From NCBI GenBank assembly GCA_017504335.1, contig JAFVRI010000097.1:1-5361 (forward strand): a stretch of 5,361 nt of DNA, given 5' to 3'. The position numbers were made by a program, and so were the translations under genes. The notes under the pieces are model-generated. The model was not told where the DNA came from, made no database searches, and worked only from the letters and a program-made list of their open reading frames with translations. The stretch comes from Clostridia bacterium (GTDB lineage: Bacteria > Bacillota > Clostridia > Oscillospirales > CAG-272). Below, piece by piece: positions 1-5,361 of the stretch (position 1 is the first letter of the stretch; each line of letters starts with the position of its first letter).

Positions 1-3
1 CTC

Positions 4-32
4 TTGCTTTATTAGAAAAAATTTTCTATAAT
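4..32 (+). promoter_or_regulatory. SigA-type promoter of the ceramidase-like gene
   Basis: The -35 candidate is TTGCTT at 4-9 and the -10 is a perfect TATAAT at 27-32, separated by 17 bases. Transcription would start near 38-40, giving a leader of about 38 bases before the ATG at 77. The spacer contains a short inverted pair, AGAAAA at 14-19 and TTTTCT at 22-27, which could be a binding site but may be simple AT-richness. The -35 matches consensus in only three positions, so activator help is possible. This promoter sits at the window edge, so upstream operator sequence cannot be judged. Confidence 0.6.
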
Positions 33-76
33 TAAGTAAAAGATAGATTTGTTTTAAGGAAAAAGGAGATGAATAT

Positions 77-1576
77 ATGAATCCGATTCAAATTGGATGG
101 AGCGAAGTCAGTATTGTTCCCGATGGCCGCAGAGTGAAACTCGACGGTCAGTTTTACGAAAGAATTTCCGGAGAAGTAGAAACACCGATCTCGATTACTG
201 CGCTGGCAATGGAATGCGGCGACGATCATGCGGTGTTTGTTGGCTGTGACCTTTCCGCAACGGGTAGTGATCTTTTGAAGCGGGTCAGAGAAGTGCTTCC
301 CGATCATTGCGGCTTTGACAAGAGCAAGCTTATCATTAGCGCAATCCATACCCACACTTCTATGAGATATGAAAATATTTCCGACAATCTGGGTGGAGAT
401 GTTTTTCAGATTTTGGATCGCTTAAAGCCCGATCACATCGAGTATGTTCCACTGGTTCGTGATGATTCACCCGACATTCTGTGCGGGGAGGAAGCAAGGG
501 AGTTTTTGGCTGATCGAATTGCGCGTGCCGCTATGGAAGCATGGGAGCGACGCGCGGATGCTGTCTATGCCTTTGGCTTTGGACGGGCGGCGGTGGGGCT
601 TTGCCGACGTTCCTGTTATGATGACGGCTCTGCAAAAATGTGGGGTAAGACCAATCACGCGAACTTTACGGAGCTGGAATCGGGAAACGATTCCGGCATT
701 GAATTGATGTTTACCTACGACAAGGAGAAGAAGCTGACAGGTGTGGTTGCCAATGTGGCATGTCCCGCGCAGGTGCTTCAGCATCAGAATTTGATCTCTT
801 CCGATTATATGGGCAAGGTCAAAGGATTGATCCGTGAAAAGTACGGAAAAGACGTCAACTTCCTTGGCTTGATCTCTCCCGCGGGCGATATGTGCCCCAT
901 TGATCTGATCCGTTGGGTCCCGTCTCCCGTTTGCAAAAATGATCCCAATATTCCTCAGGATGCGGCAATCGAAAGACGTGCGGATCCTTCCATGTTTGAG
1001 ATCAAGGGTTGCGAAAAAGCGGCAAAACGCATTGCTACCGAGATTTTCTGGGCACTGGAGGACGTAACGGAATACGTGAGCGAATCGACCCTGATTCACA
1101 AGAACCTCACCGTGGATATGCCGCTTCGCAAGGTCACGATTGAAGAATACGAAACCGCGAAGAAGGCGGTGGAAGATTATTTTGCCGCTTGCAAGGGCGA
1201 CATCAACTATGAGGATAATGCGAAACTCCTGGTGCATAGCGGTACCATGGCAAGATACACGCTCCAACAATCCGTAGATATGTATCCGATTGAGGTTCAC
1301 GTGATGCGTCTCGGTGACGTTGCGTTTGCTACCAATCCCTACGAACTATTTTTGAATTACGGCAATCAGATTCGCGCGCGTAGCCTTGCAAAGCAGACTT
1401 TTCTTGTGGAGCTTTCTTGCGGTTGCTATGGCTATCTTCCCACCGAAAAGGCGGAAAAGGGAAGCCACTATTCCGCATTTGTGGGGAGCGGGCATTCCGA
1501 TCACGTAGGTGGCGATCTCTTGGTTCGCAAGACCCTTCGAGAGATCAATGCGATGTTTTCCGAAGAAAACGTGTGA
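77..1576 (+). CDS. Neutral/alkaline ceramidase-like protein, probable cytoplasmic hydrolase of unknown substrate
   Basis: This 499-residue protein resembles the neutral/alkaline non-lysosomal ceramidase superfamily, whose members are zinc amidases. Supporting motifs in order are an N-terminal GWSEVSI (7-13), a His pair in IHTHTS (90-95), SSDYMGKV (241-248), SPAGDMCP (267-274), NPYELF (420-425) and GCYGYLPT (449-456). In Pseudomonas ceramidase the matching regions carry a zinc His in HTHSGP, a second zinc His in a VHPT-like segment, the Ser nucleophile in GDVSPN, a Glu and a Tyr. Here the second His segment reads ACPAQV (228-233) and the Ser position is Cys273, so ceramidase chemistry cannot be assumed. 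There is no signal peptide or membrane segment, so it is probably cytoplasmic, unlike secreted ceramidases. The start is fixed by AAGGAG at 63-68, eight bases before the ATG. It appears monocistronic, ending in the terminator at 1646-1680. Family membership is fairly sure; function is not known. Confidence 0.82.
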   Translation: MNPIQIGWSEVSIVPDGRRVKLDGQFYERISGEVETPISITALAMECGDDHAVFVGCDLSATGSDLLKRVREVLPDHCGFDKSKLIISAIHTHTSMRYENISDNLGGDVFQILDRLKPDHIEYVPLVRDDSPDILCGEEAREFLADRIARAAMEAWERRADAVYAFGFGRAAVGLCRRSCYDDGSAKMWGKTNHANFTELESGNDSGIELMFTYDKEKKLTGVVANVACPAQVLQHQNLISSDYMGKVKGLIREKYGKDVNFLGLISPAGDMCPIDLIRWVPSPVCKNDPNIPQDAAIERRADPSMFEIKGCEKAAKRIATEIFWALEDVTEYVSESTLIHKNLTVDMPLRKVTIEEYETAKKAVEDYFAACKGDINYEDNAKLLVHSGTMARYTLQQSVDMYPIEVHVMRLGDVAFATNPYELFLNYGNQIRARSLAKQTFLVELSCGCYGYLPTEKAEKGSHYSAFVGSGHSDHVGGDLLVRKTLREINAMFSEENV

Positions 1577-1590
1577 AAAAGATTTTTTTG

Positions 1591-1619
1591 TTTACAAATT
1601 CCCAAATACATGGTATAAT
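1591..1619 (+). promoter_or_regulatory. Strong extended -10 promoter upstream of the AraC-family gene
   Basis: The -35 is TTTACA (1591-1596, five of six consensus bases) and the -10 is a perfect TATAAT (1614-1619) with an ideal 17-base spacer. A TG one base upstream of the -10 (1611-1612) makes an extended -10. Start of transcription is expected near 1626. It is the best-looking promoter in the window, yet an intrinsic terminator begins only about 20 bases past the expected start, before the regulator ORF. Confidence 0.8.
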
Positions 1620-1625
1620 TGACTT

Positions 1626-1680
1626 GTAGAGTAGGGATCGAAAAGAAAAAGCACTCTGCCTTGAAGCGGAGTGCTTTTTT
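1626..1680 (+). promoter_or_regulatory. Possible attenuator leader or short terminated RNA
   Basis: From the expected start near 1626 to the end of the U-tract at 1680 is about 55 bases. Within it, GTAGAGT at 1626-1632 can pair with ACTCTGC at 1653-1659 (seven pairs, one G-U). That sequence is most of the left arm of the terminator, so the two hairpins are mutually exclusive. This is the geometry of an attenuator. The competing helix is weaker and has a 20-base loop, so it could be chance. No known riboswitch fits in so short a leader. Alternatively the transcript is a small RNA, or the terminator mainly serves the upstream gene and the regulator is expressed by leakage. Confidence 0.3.
1646..1680 (+). 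terminator. Intrinsic terminator between the ceramidase-like and AraC-family genes
   Basis: The stem pairs 1651-1659 with 1666-1674 (nine pairs, one G-U) around a six-base loop. It is followed by six T at 1675-1680, with A at 1646-1650 extending the stem. It serves the gene ending at 1576, which has no other hairpin after its stop. It also lies downstream of the promoter at 1591-1619, so it must reduce transcription into the regulator. The A-rich left flank makes it potentially bidirectional. Confidence 0.88.
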
Positions 1681-1698
1681 TAACGAAAGGAGAGGGAG

Positions 1699-2583
1699 AT
1701 GGAAAGCGGATATTTGATTTTTGAAAATTCCATAGGAGATTTACGGATCAGCTCCATTGCGGATCAGGGATTTTACAAGCATTACGCAATGTCTCCCGAA
1801 CTGCATACCCATAGCTATTACGAAATTCTTTTCTCTTTGGAGGGCGGCTTCTTTTTGAATCTGTCGGACGGAATGGGTAGAGAAATTCCCGTTGGTAGTT
1901 TTTGCCTGATTCCTCCCGGTATGTATCACGGAACCCGTGCAGGCGGAACCGCCTCTCAAAAATTAGCGCTTCGTTTTCGTTATACCAAGGATACGGAAGG
2001 GAGAGAGGGCGAATCTCTATATGAACGATTTCACCGAGTACTGAAAGAGGAGCGACAAACCGTTCTGTTTTTTGAAGATGCGGAGATCGTACGCTGCATG
2101 GAGCTTTTACGTGATGAGATCGGCTCTCCCGGTATAGGCGCAAAAGAATATATTGAATCGGTATTGAGCCGACTCTATCTGCTTTTGATGCGGAAGCTCT
2201 GCGAACGGGACGGACAATCGGACGAAAAATCACAGGTCAAGGGCGGAGACGAGCAGGAAAAACGGCGGCTTCAATCAGAGGAATATTTTCAACAATACTA
2301 TACGCAACCCATTACAGAAGATCACATGGCGGAGCGGATGTGTCTGTCCCGCAGACAGCTCAGCCGAGTGTTGCGGGAGATCTACGGAAAGAGCTTTCGT
2401 CAATTGCTCATTGAAGAGCGGCTCAACCGAGCGGCGCAGCTCCTACTGACCACCGATCAATCGGTGGAGGAGATCGCTTTTGCGGTGGGCTACACTTCCT
2501 TGTCCGGATTTTATACCGCTTTTCGTCAAAGCTTTGGCATTTCTGCGGGTAGGTATCGAAAAGAGTTCCTGAAAATTCAATAA
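1699..2583 (+). CDS. AraC/XylS-family transcriptional regulator with N-terminal cupin sensor
   Basis: This 294-residue protein has the usual length and order for an AraC-family regulator. An N-terminal cupin-like ligand domain covers about residues 10-100, with HTHSYYE (36-42) and IPPGMYHGT (71-79), the paired patterns seen in sugar-responsive members. A middle helical segment is followed by a charged, probably flexible linker (about 170-190). The C-terminal DNA-binding domain spans about 195-292: first helix-turn-helix at about 205-226 (MAERMCLSRRQLSRVLRE), second at about 254-276 with the signature GY...F...F (264, 265, 271, 275) and the closing FGISAGRYRK. Family members usually have a Pro where Ala283 sits. 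The start at 1699 is supported by AAAGGAG at 1686-1692, six bases upstream. The gene stands alone between two terminators. By position it could control the flanking genes, and the ligand is probably a sugar or glycoside, but that is inference. Confidence 0.95.
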   Translation: MESGYLIFENSIGDLRISSIADQGFYKHYAMSPELHTHSYYEILFSLEGGFFLNLSDGMGREIPVGSFCLIPPGMYHGTRAGGTASQKLALRFRYTKDTEGREGESLYERFHRVLKEERQTVLFFEDAEIVRCMELLRDEIGSPGIGAKEYIESVLSRLYLLLMRKLCERDGQSDEKSQVKGGDEQEKRRLQSEEYFQQYYTQPITEDHMAERMCLSRRQLSRVLREIYGKSFRQLLIEERLNRAAQLLLTTDQSVEEIAFAVGYTSLSGFYTAFRQSFGISAGRYRKEFLKIQ

Positions 2584-2597
2584 AATTCCGAAAATGG

Positions 2598-2641
2598 GAC
2601 ACGGTGTGATCAAAACTTGTCACACCGTGTCATTGTTTTTT
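2598..2641 (+). terminator. Strong intrinsic terminator after the AraC-family gene
   Basis: GACACGGTGTGA at 2598-2609 pairs perfectly over 12 bases with TCACACCGTGTC at 2620-2631, across a ten-base loop. A T-rich tail follows, with six T at 2636-2641. It lies 14 bases after the stop codon of the regulator and separates it from the next transcription unit. The 12-bp palindrome could also serve as a protein-binding site just upstream of the next promoter, but the terminator explanation is sufficient. Confidence 0.92.
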
Positions 2642-2661
2642 GGGTAAATATCTTGTATAAT
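2633..2661 (+). promoter_or_regulatory. Promoter of the PnuC-like / beta-galactosidase unit
   Basis: The -10 is a perfect TATAAT at 2656-2661. With a 17-base spacer the -35 is TTGTTT at 2633-2638, which overlaps the U-tract of the preceding terminator. Transcription is expected to start near 2668, leaving a leader of only about 26 bases before the preferred ATG. That leaves no room for a riboswitch. The moderate -35 is compatible with activation by an AraC-type protein bound upstream, although that site would overlap the terminator hairpin. Confidence 0.7.
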
Positions 2662-2680
2662 ACAGACAGTACAAACGAAT

Positions 2681-2684
2681 GGAG
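2681..2684 (+). promoter_or_regulatory. Ribosome binding site that decides the PnuC-like start
   Basis: GGAG lies nine bases before the ATG at 2694. An in-frame ATG at 2679 overlaps this site, has no Shine-Dalgarno of its own, and would sit only about 11 bases after the expected transcription start. The 2694 start is therefore preferred. Confidence 0.6.
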
Positions 2685-2693
2685 TATTACTAT

Positions 2694-3389
2694 ATGATAA
2701 GGAAAAAGTGGAACAAAGAAAAGATCTTTTCCTACGGTCTGCTGATCGTATGCGCCATCTTGATCACCGTAACGGGAATCCTTTTCAAACAAAGTATTTT
2801 GCGGATCATTCCGCTGTACGTTTCTTTGGTGGTGGGACTTTTACAATCAAGAGCCAGTCGCTTTTCCTATCTGCTGGGAGGGTGTAATTGCATCATTTAT
2901 ACCGTTGTGTATATTTCCTTCGGGTTATATGCCACGGCGGCAAGTACACTGCTTTTTTCTTGTCCGATCCAATTGATCACCTTTTGGCGGTGGAGCAAAC
3001 GATCTTATAAGCAAGCTACCGAATTCCGAACGCTCAAGCCGATTCATTGGATGTTGGGCGGTGTTGCGTTTGTGATCTGTTTCGTTTTAATTCACTTCGT
3101 ATTGGATGCGGCAGACTCCAATTACCGTTTTCTTGACAATCTGGGTACGTTGGTTAGCTTGACGGTTTCCTTGCTCAGCTTGCTTTCCTTCCGTGAATAT
3201 TCTTGGCTGATGCCCGTGACCGGTGTGATCAATCTGATCCTTTATACCGTTATGATAATGGATGATCCCGCGCAGGTTACGTATCTGATCTACGGAATCA
3301 ATTCCATGATTTGTATCATCGGTCAATTCTTCTCGGTACGCAAGCTATATGCCGAGCAAATAAACAGAAAGGAATTTTCACATGCGTAA
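2694..3389 (+). CDS. PnuC-like integral membrane transporter
   Basis: This 231-residue, strongly hydrophobic protein has about seven or eight membrane segments (roughly residues 11-31, 35-50, 59-79, 82-97, 118-137, 148-166, 170-188 and 197-214). It fits the PnuC family, which carries nicotinamide riboside or mononucleotide and has a fold related to SWEET sugar carriers. The best evidence is the segment with GGCN (62-65), GLYA and FWRWSKR (97-103), matching the NV...QLYASL...GWYAWSR region of Escherichia coli PnuC. The segment around residues 171-183 lacks the second Trp of the E. coli WLLWVIIN region and reads WLMPVTGVIN, so the substrate may differ. The two halves look like a repeat (GCNCIIYTVVY and GVINLILYTVM). 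A start at 2679 would add five residues but lacks a ribosome binding site. The 3' end overlaps the beta-galactosidase gene by eight bases. NAD-precursor transport is the family default; galactoside transport is a speculative alternative. Confidence 0.8.
   Translation: MIRKKWNKEKIFSYGLLIVCAILITVTGILFKQSILRIIPLYVSLVVGLLQSRASRFSYLLGGCNCIIYTVVYISFGLYATAASTLLFSCPIQLITFWRWSKRSYKQATEFRTLKPIHWMLGGVAFVICFVLIHFVLDAADSNYRFLDNLGTLVSLTVSLLSLLSFREYSWLMPVTGVINLILYTVMIMDDPAQVTYLIYGINSMICIIGQFFSVRKLYAEQINRKEFSHA
3368..3373 (+). promoter_or_regulatory. Ribosome binding site of the beta-galactosidase, inside the PnuC-like gene
   Basis: AAAGGA lies eight bases before the ATG at 3382 and within the last codons of the upstream gene. 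An in-frame TAA at 3361-3363 rules out any earlier start, so the 3382 start is firm. Confidence 0.75.
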
Positions 3390-5361
3390 GGAATGGTGTT
3401 ATCACGAGGATCCTCATATATTGCACGTTGGTTGCGAAGAGCCTCATGCCTATTTGATTCCGTATCATAGCAAAGAGACGGCTCGCAAAGAGCGAAGAGA
3501 AGAAAGCGAACGCTTTTTCTCTCTTTGTGGTACGTGGGATTTTAAGTGGTTTCCGTCTCTTTCCCACGTAGAGGAAACGATTGCGGATTGGGATTCCTTG
3601 CCCGTTCCCATGAGCTGGCAAATGGCGCTTGGACGCGGCTATGATACGCCGCATTACACCGAATCCAATTTTCCGATTCCCGTAGATCCGCCCTATGTTC
3701 CGAGAGAGAATCCCTGCGGAGTGTATCGCAAGGAGATCACGGTTTCCGAACGGACTCTTCGTGAGCGGAAGAGCTATCTTGTGTTCGAAGGCGTGGATTC
3801 CTGCTTTTATCTCTATATCAACGGTCGGTTTGTGGGATACAGTCAGGTTAGCCACAATACGTCGGAATTTTTCGTTTCTCCCTATTTGAAGGCGGGAAAG
3901 AATGAAATCCGCGTGTTGGTATTGAAGTGGTGTGACGGTACCTATTTGGAGGATCAGGACAAGATTCGTCTGTCGGGAATTTTCCGTGAGGTTTATCTGT
4001 TGGAGCGAGATCCGATTCACTTGCGGGATGTCTATATTCATGCGCCCTTGAATGAAGCCTTGAACCATGCAGAGCTGTCGGCAGAGATTCTCTTCACGGG
4101 TGAGACCGAGGTTTCCTACGAGCTTTTTGCTCCATCGGGCGTTGTGATTACAAAGGGAAAGACCAAAAGTATTGGGAAAAGCGCAGAGATTCGAATCCCC
4201 TTGAACGATCCCATTCTTTGGAGTGATGAAACGCCGAATCTCTATGAACTTTATCTTTCCGTGGGAGAGGAGCATATTTGCCTGCCCGTAGGAATCCGAC
4301 GTTTTGAGATCAAAGGAAGAGTCCTTTACGTCAACGGAAAGGCGGTGAAGGGAAAGGGAATCAACCGCCATGACAGTCATCCCGAGCTTGGTGCGGCGGT
4401 GCCCTATGAGCATATGCTTCGGGATCTGTATATTTTCAAGGCGAATAACATCAATATGATCCGTACGGCACATTATCCGAACGATCCGAGATTTTTGGGA
4501 CTTTGTGATCGTTTCGGTTTTTATGTATGTGACGAGGCGGATATTGAGAGCCATGGCATGGACCTTGCAGAAGGGTACGGCAGAAATTCCCTCAGCGACG
4601 ATCCCACATGGACAGAAGCCTATTTGGACCGAGCACGTCGCATGATGGAGGAGGACAAAAATCATCCTTGCGTACTGATGTGGTCCACGGGCAACGAAAG
4701 CGGAATCGGACAAAATCTTGAAAAGGTTGCCGACTATTTTCATGAGCGAATGCCCGGTTGTATCGTTCACAGTGAGCGGTATGATTTCATTGCCTATCTC
4801 TTGGATATCAAGGATCCTTCGGTGGAAGGCTTCGAACGGTATTTGAAAACACCCTATATTGATATTAATAGCCGTATGTATGCCACTCCCGAGGATTGTC
4901 TCCATCGGTATCTGGAGAATAAAGAAAGAACTCGACCCTATTTCCTTTGCGAATTTTGTCACGCCATGGGCAACGGTCCGGGGGATCTTTCCCGCTATTG
5001 GGATCTGATCTGGGGGCATGAGGACTTCTTTGGCGGATGCGTATGGGAGTTTTGCGATCATGCGGTCAACGCGGGAACGGCAGATTCTCCGCAGTATCTC
5101 TACGGCGGAGACTTTGGCGAGTTTCCTCATGACGCAAATTTCTGCGCGGACGGCTTGGTTTATCCCGACCGACGGCTTCACAGCGGAATGTTCGAATACC
5201 GTCAGGTCCTCCGTCCTTGTACGGTGACCCATTTTGACGAAAAGACAGGCGATATCACCCTGAAAAATCGAAGGTATTTTACCGATCTTTCGGATCTTTC
5301 TTTGGTTTATAAGGTAGAAAAAAACGGAAAAACGCTCTATGAAGGATGTGTGGAGTCTCTC
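3382..5361 (+). CDS. lacZ: Beta-galactosidase, LacZ-type GH2 family, 3' end beyond the window
   Basis: This frame is open for 660 codons to the window edge with no stop; LacZ proteins are about 1000 residues, so about a third is missing. It would hydrolyse terminal beta-galactosides such as lactose in the cytoplasm, as no signal peptide is visible. The order is jelly-roll sugar-binding domain (about 40-200), Ig-like domain (about 205-300), TIM barrel (about 302-590) and the start of the next beta domain. Active-site parts are intact: DGTYLEDQD (185-193), NRHDSHP (328-334), RTAHYPNDP (361-369), magnesium ligands Glu389 and His391 in DEADIESHG, acid/base Glu439 in GNES, Tyr500, nucleophile Glu524 in CEFCHAMGN, and Trp555. 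Between Glu439 and Tyr500 it is about 20 residues longer than E. coli LacZ and lacks the PSRPVQYEG segment. FCADG replaces FCMNG. The overlap with the PnuC-like gene implies translational coupling. GH2 is certain; exact glycoside preference is not. Confidence 0.95.
   Translation, partial: MRKEWCYHEDPHILHVGCEEPHAYLIPYHSKETARKERREESERFFSLCGTWDFKWFPSLSHVEETIADWDSLPVPMSWQMALGRGYDTPHYTESNFPIPVDPPYVPRENPCGVYRKEITVSERTLRERKSYLVFEGVDSCFYLYINGRFVGYSQVSHNTSEFFVSPYLKAGKNEIRVLVLKWCDGTYLEDQDKIRLSGIFREVYLLERDPIHLRDVYIHAPLNEALNHAELSAEILFTGETEVSYELFAPSGVVITKGKTKSIGKSAEIRIPLNDPILWSDETPNLYELYLSVGEEHICLPVGIRRFEIKGRVLYVNGKAVKGKGINRHDSHPELGAAVPYEHMLRDLYIFKANNINMIRTAHYPNDPRFLGLCDRFGFYVCDEADIESHGMDLAEGYGRNSLSDDPTWTEAYLDRARRMMEEDKNHPCVLMWSTGNESGIGQNLEKVADYFHERMPGCIVHSERYDFIAYLLDIKDPSVEGFERYLKTPYIDINSRMYATPEDCLHRYLENKERTRPYFLCEFCHAMGNGPGDLSRYWDLIWGHEDFFGGCVWEFCDHAVNAGTADSPQYLYGGDFGEFPHDANFCADGLVYPDRRLHSGMFEYRQVLRPCTVTHFDEKTGDITLKNRRYFTDLSDLSLVYKVEKNGKTLYEGCVESL

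Noticed and set aside
69..80. A three-codon mini-ORF (ATG AAT ATA TGA) whose stop overlaps the ceramidase-like start as ATGA
   Set aside because: Its ATG directly abuts the Shine-Dalgarno at 63-68, too close for efficient initiation. The eight-base spacing to the ATG at 77 is ideal, so the overlap is probably chance.
467..1300. A 277-codon minus-strand open frame opposite the ceramidase-like gene
   Set aside because: It is antisense to a recognisable family member with a promoter and ribosome binding site, and the translation has no recognised motif.
1748..2233. A 161-codon minus-strand open frame opposite the AraC-family gene
   Set aside because: It is a shadow of a clearly conserved regulator, with basic, low-plausibility sequence and no recognised domain.
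2584..2693. A possible riboswitch ahead of the PnuC-like gene
   Set aside because: Vitamin transporters often have one, but the expected transcript leader is only about 26 bases and the upstream structure is a plain terminator hairpin.
2679..2693. The upstream in-frame ATG as the start of the PnuC-like protein
   Set aside because: It has no Shine-Dalgarno, lies about 11 bases from the expected transcription start, and would overlap the GGAG that serves the ATG at 2694. It cannot be fully excluded.
3316..5232. A 638-codon open frame on the minus strand opposite the beta-galactosidase
   Set aside because: It lies antisense to a GH2 gene with all catalytic motifs intact. Its translation shows no recognisable domain and its openness follows from the codon use of the sense gene, which rarely uses codons that read as stops on the other strand in that frame.
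1..5361. CRISPR arrays, tRNAs, insertion-sequence ends, attachment sites or phage genes
   Set aside because: Reading both strands showed no spaced direct repeats, no tRNA-like cloverleaf, no transposase or terminal inverted repeats, and no shift in base composition suggesting an inserted element.

Overview
The window reads as ordinary bacterial chromosome from an anaerobic, probably gut-associated member of the Clostridia (Bacillota). The basis is by eye only: strong AAGGAG-type ribosome binding sites, consensus-like sigma-70/SigA promoters with 17-bp spacers, compact spacing, moderate GC, and protein families typical of that group. No rRNA, tRNA or marker gene is present, so the taxonomy is inference. 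All four genes lie on the + strand and there is no sign of phage, insertion sequence, CRISPR or other mobile DNA.

Layout. Positions 1-76 hold a promoter and ribosome binding site. Positions 77-1576 encode a 499-residue protein distantly related to neutral/alkaline ceramidases, probably a cytoplasmic hydrolase of unknown substrate. Positions 1577-1698 hold a near-consensus promoter followed by an intrinsic terminator. That terminator lies inside the predicted leader of the next gene, an AraC-family regulator (1699-2583). Positions 2584-2693 hold a strong terminator (12-bp perfect stem) whose U-tract overlaps the -35 of a new promoter. That promoter drives a two-gene unit: a PnuC-like membrane protein (2694-3389), overlapped by 8 bases by a LacZ-type GH2 beta-galactosidase (3382 onward). 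The galactosidase runs off the right edge after 660 codons.

How the genes may work together. The last two genes share a promoter and are probably translationally coupled, so an integral membrane carrier and a cytoplasmic beta-galactosidase without a signal peptide are made together. The AraC regulator has an N-terminal cupin sensor and is a natural candidate to control that pair, the upstream hydrolase, or both. This is a small-molecule or carbohydrate utilisation neighbourhood. I do not see a clearly new defence, mobile or RNA system. The most interesting points are the terminator between the regulator's promoter and its ORF, with a possible competing hairpin; the replaced metal-ligand and nucleophile positions in the ceramidase-like protein; and the coupling of a PnuC/SWEET-fold transporter to a galactosidase.
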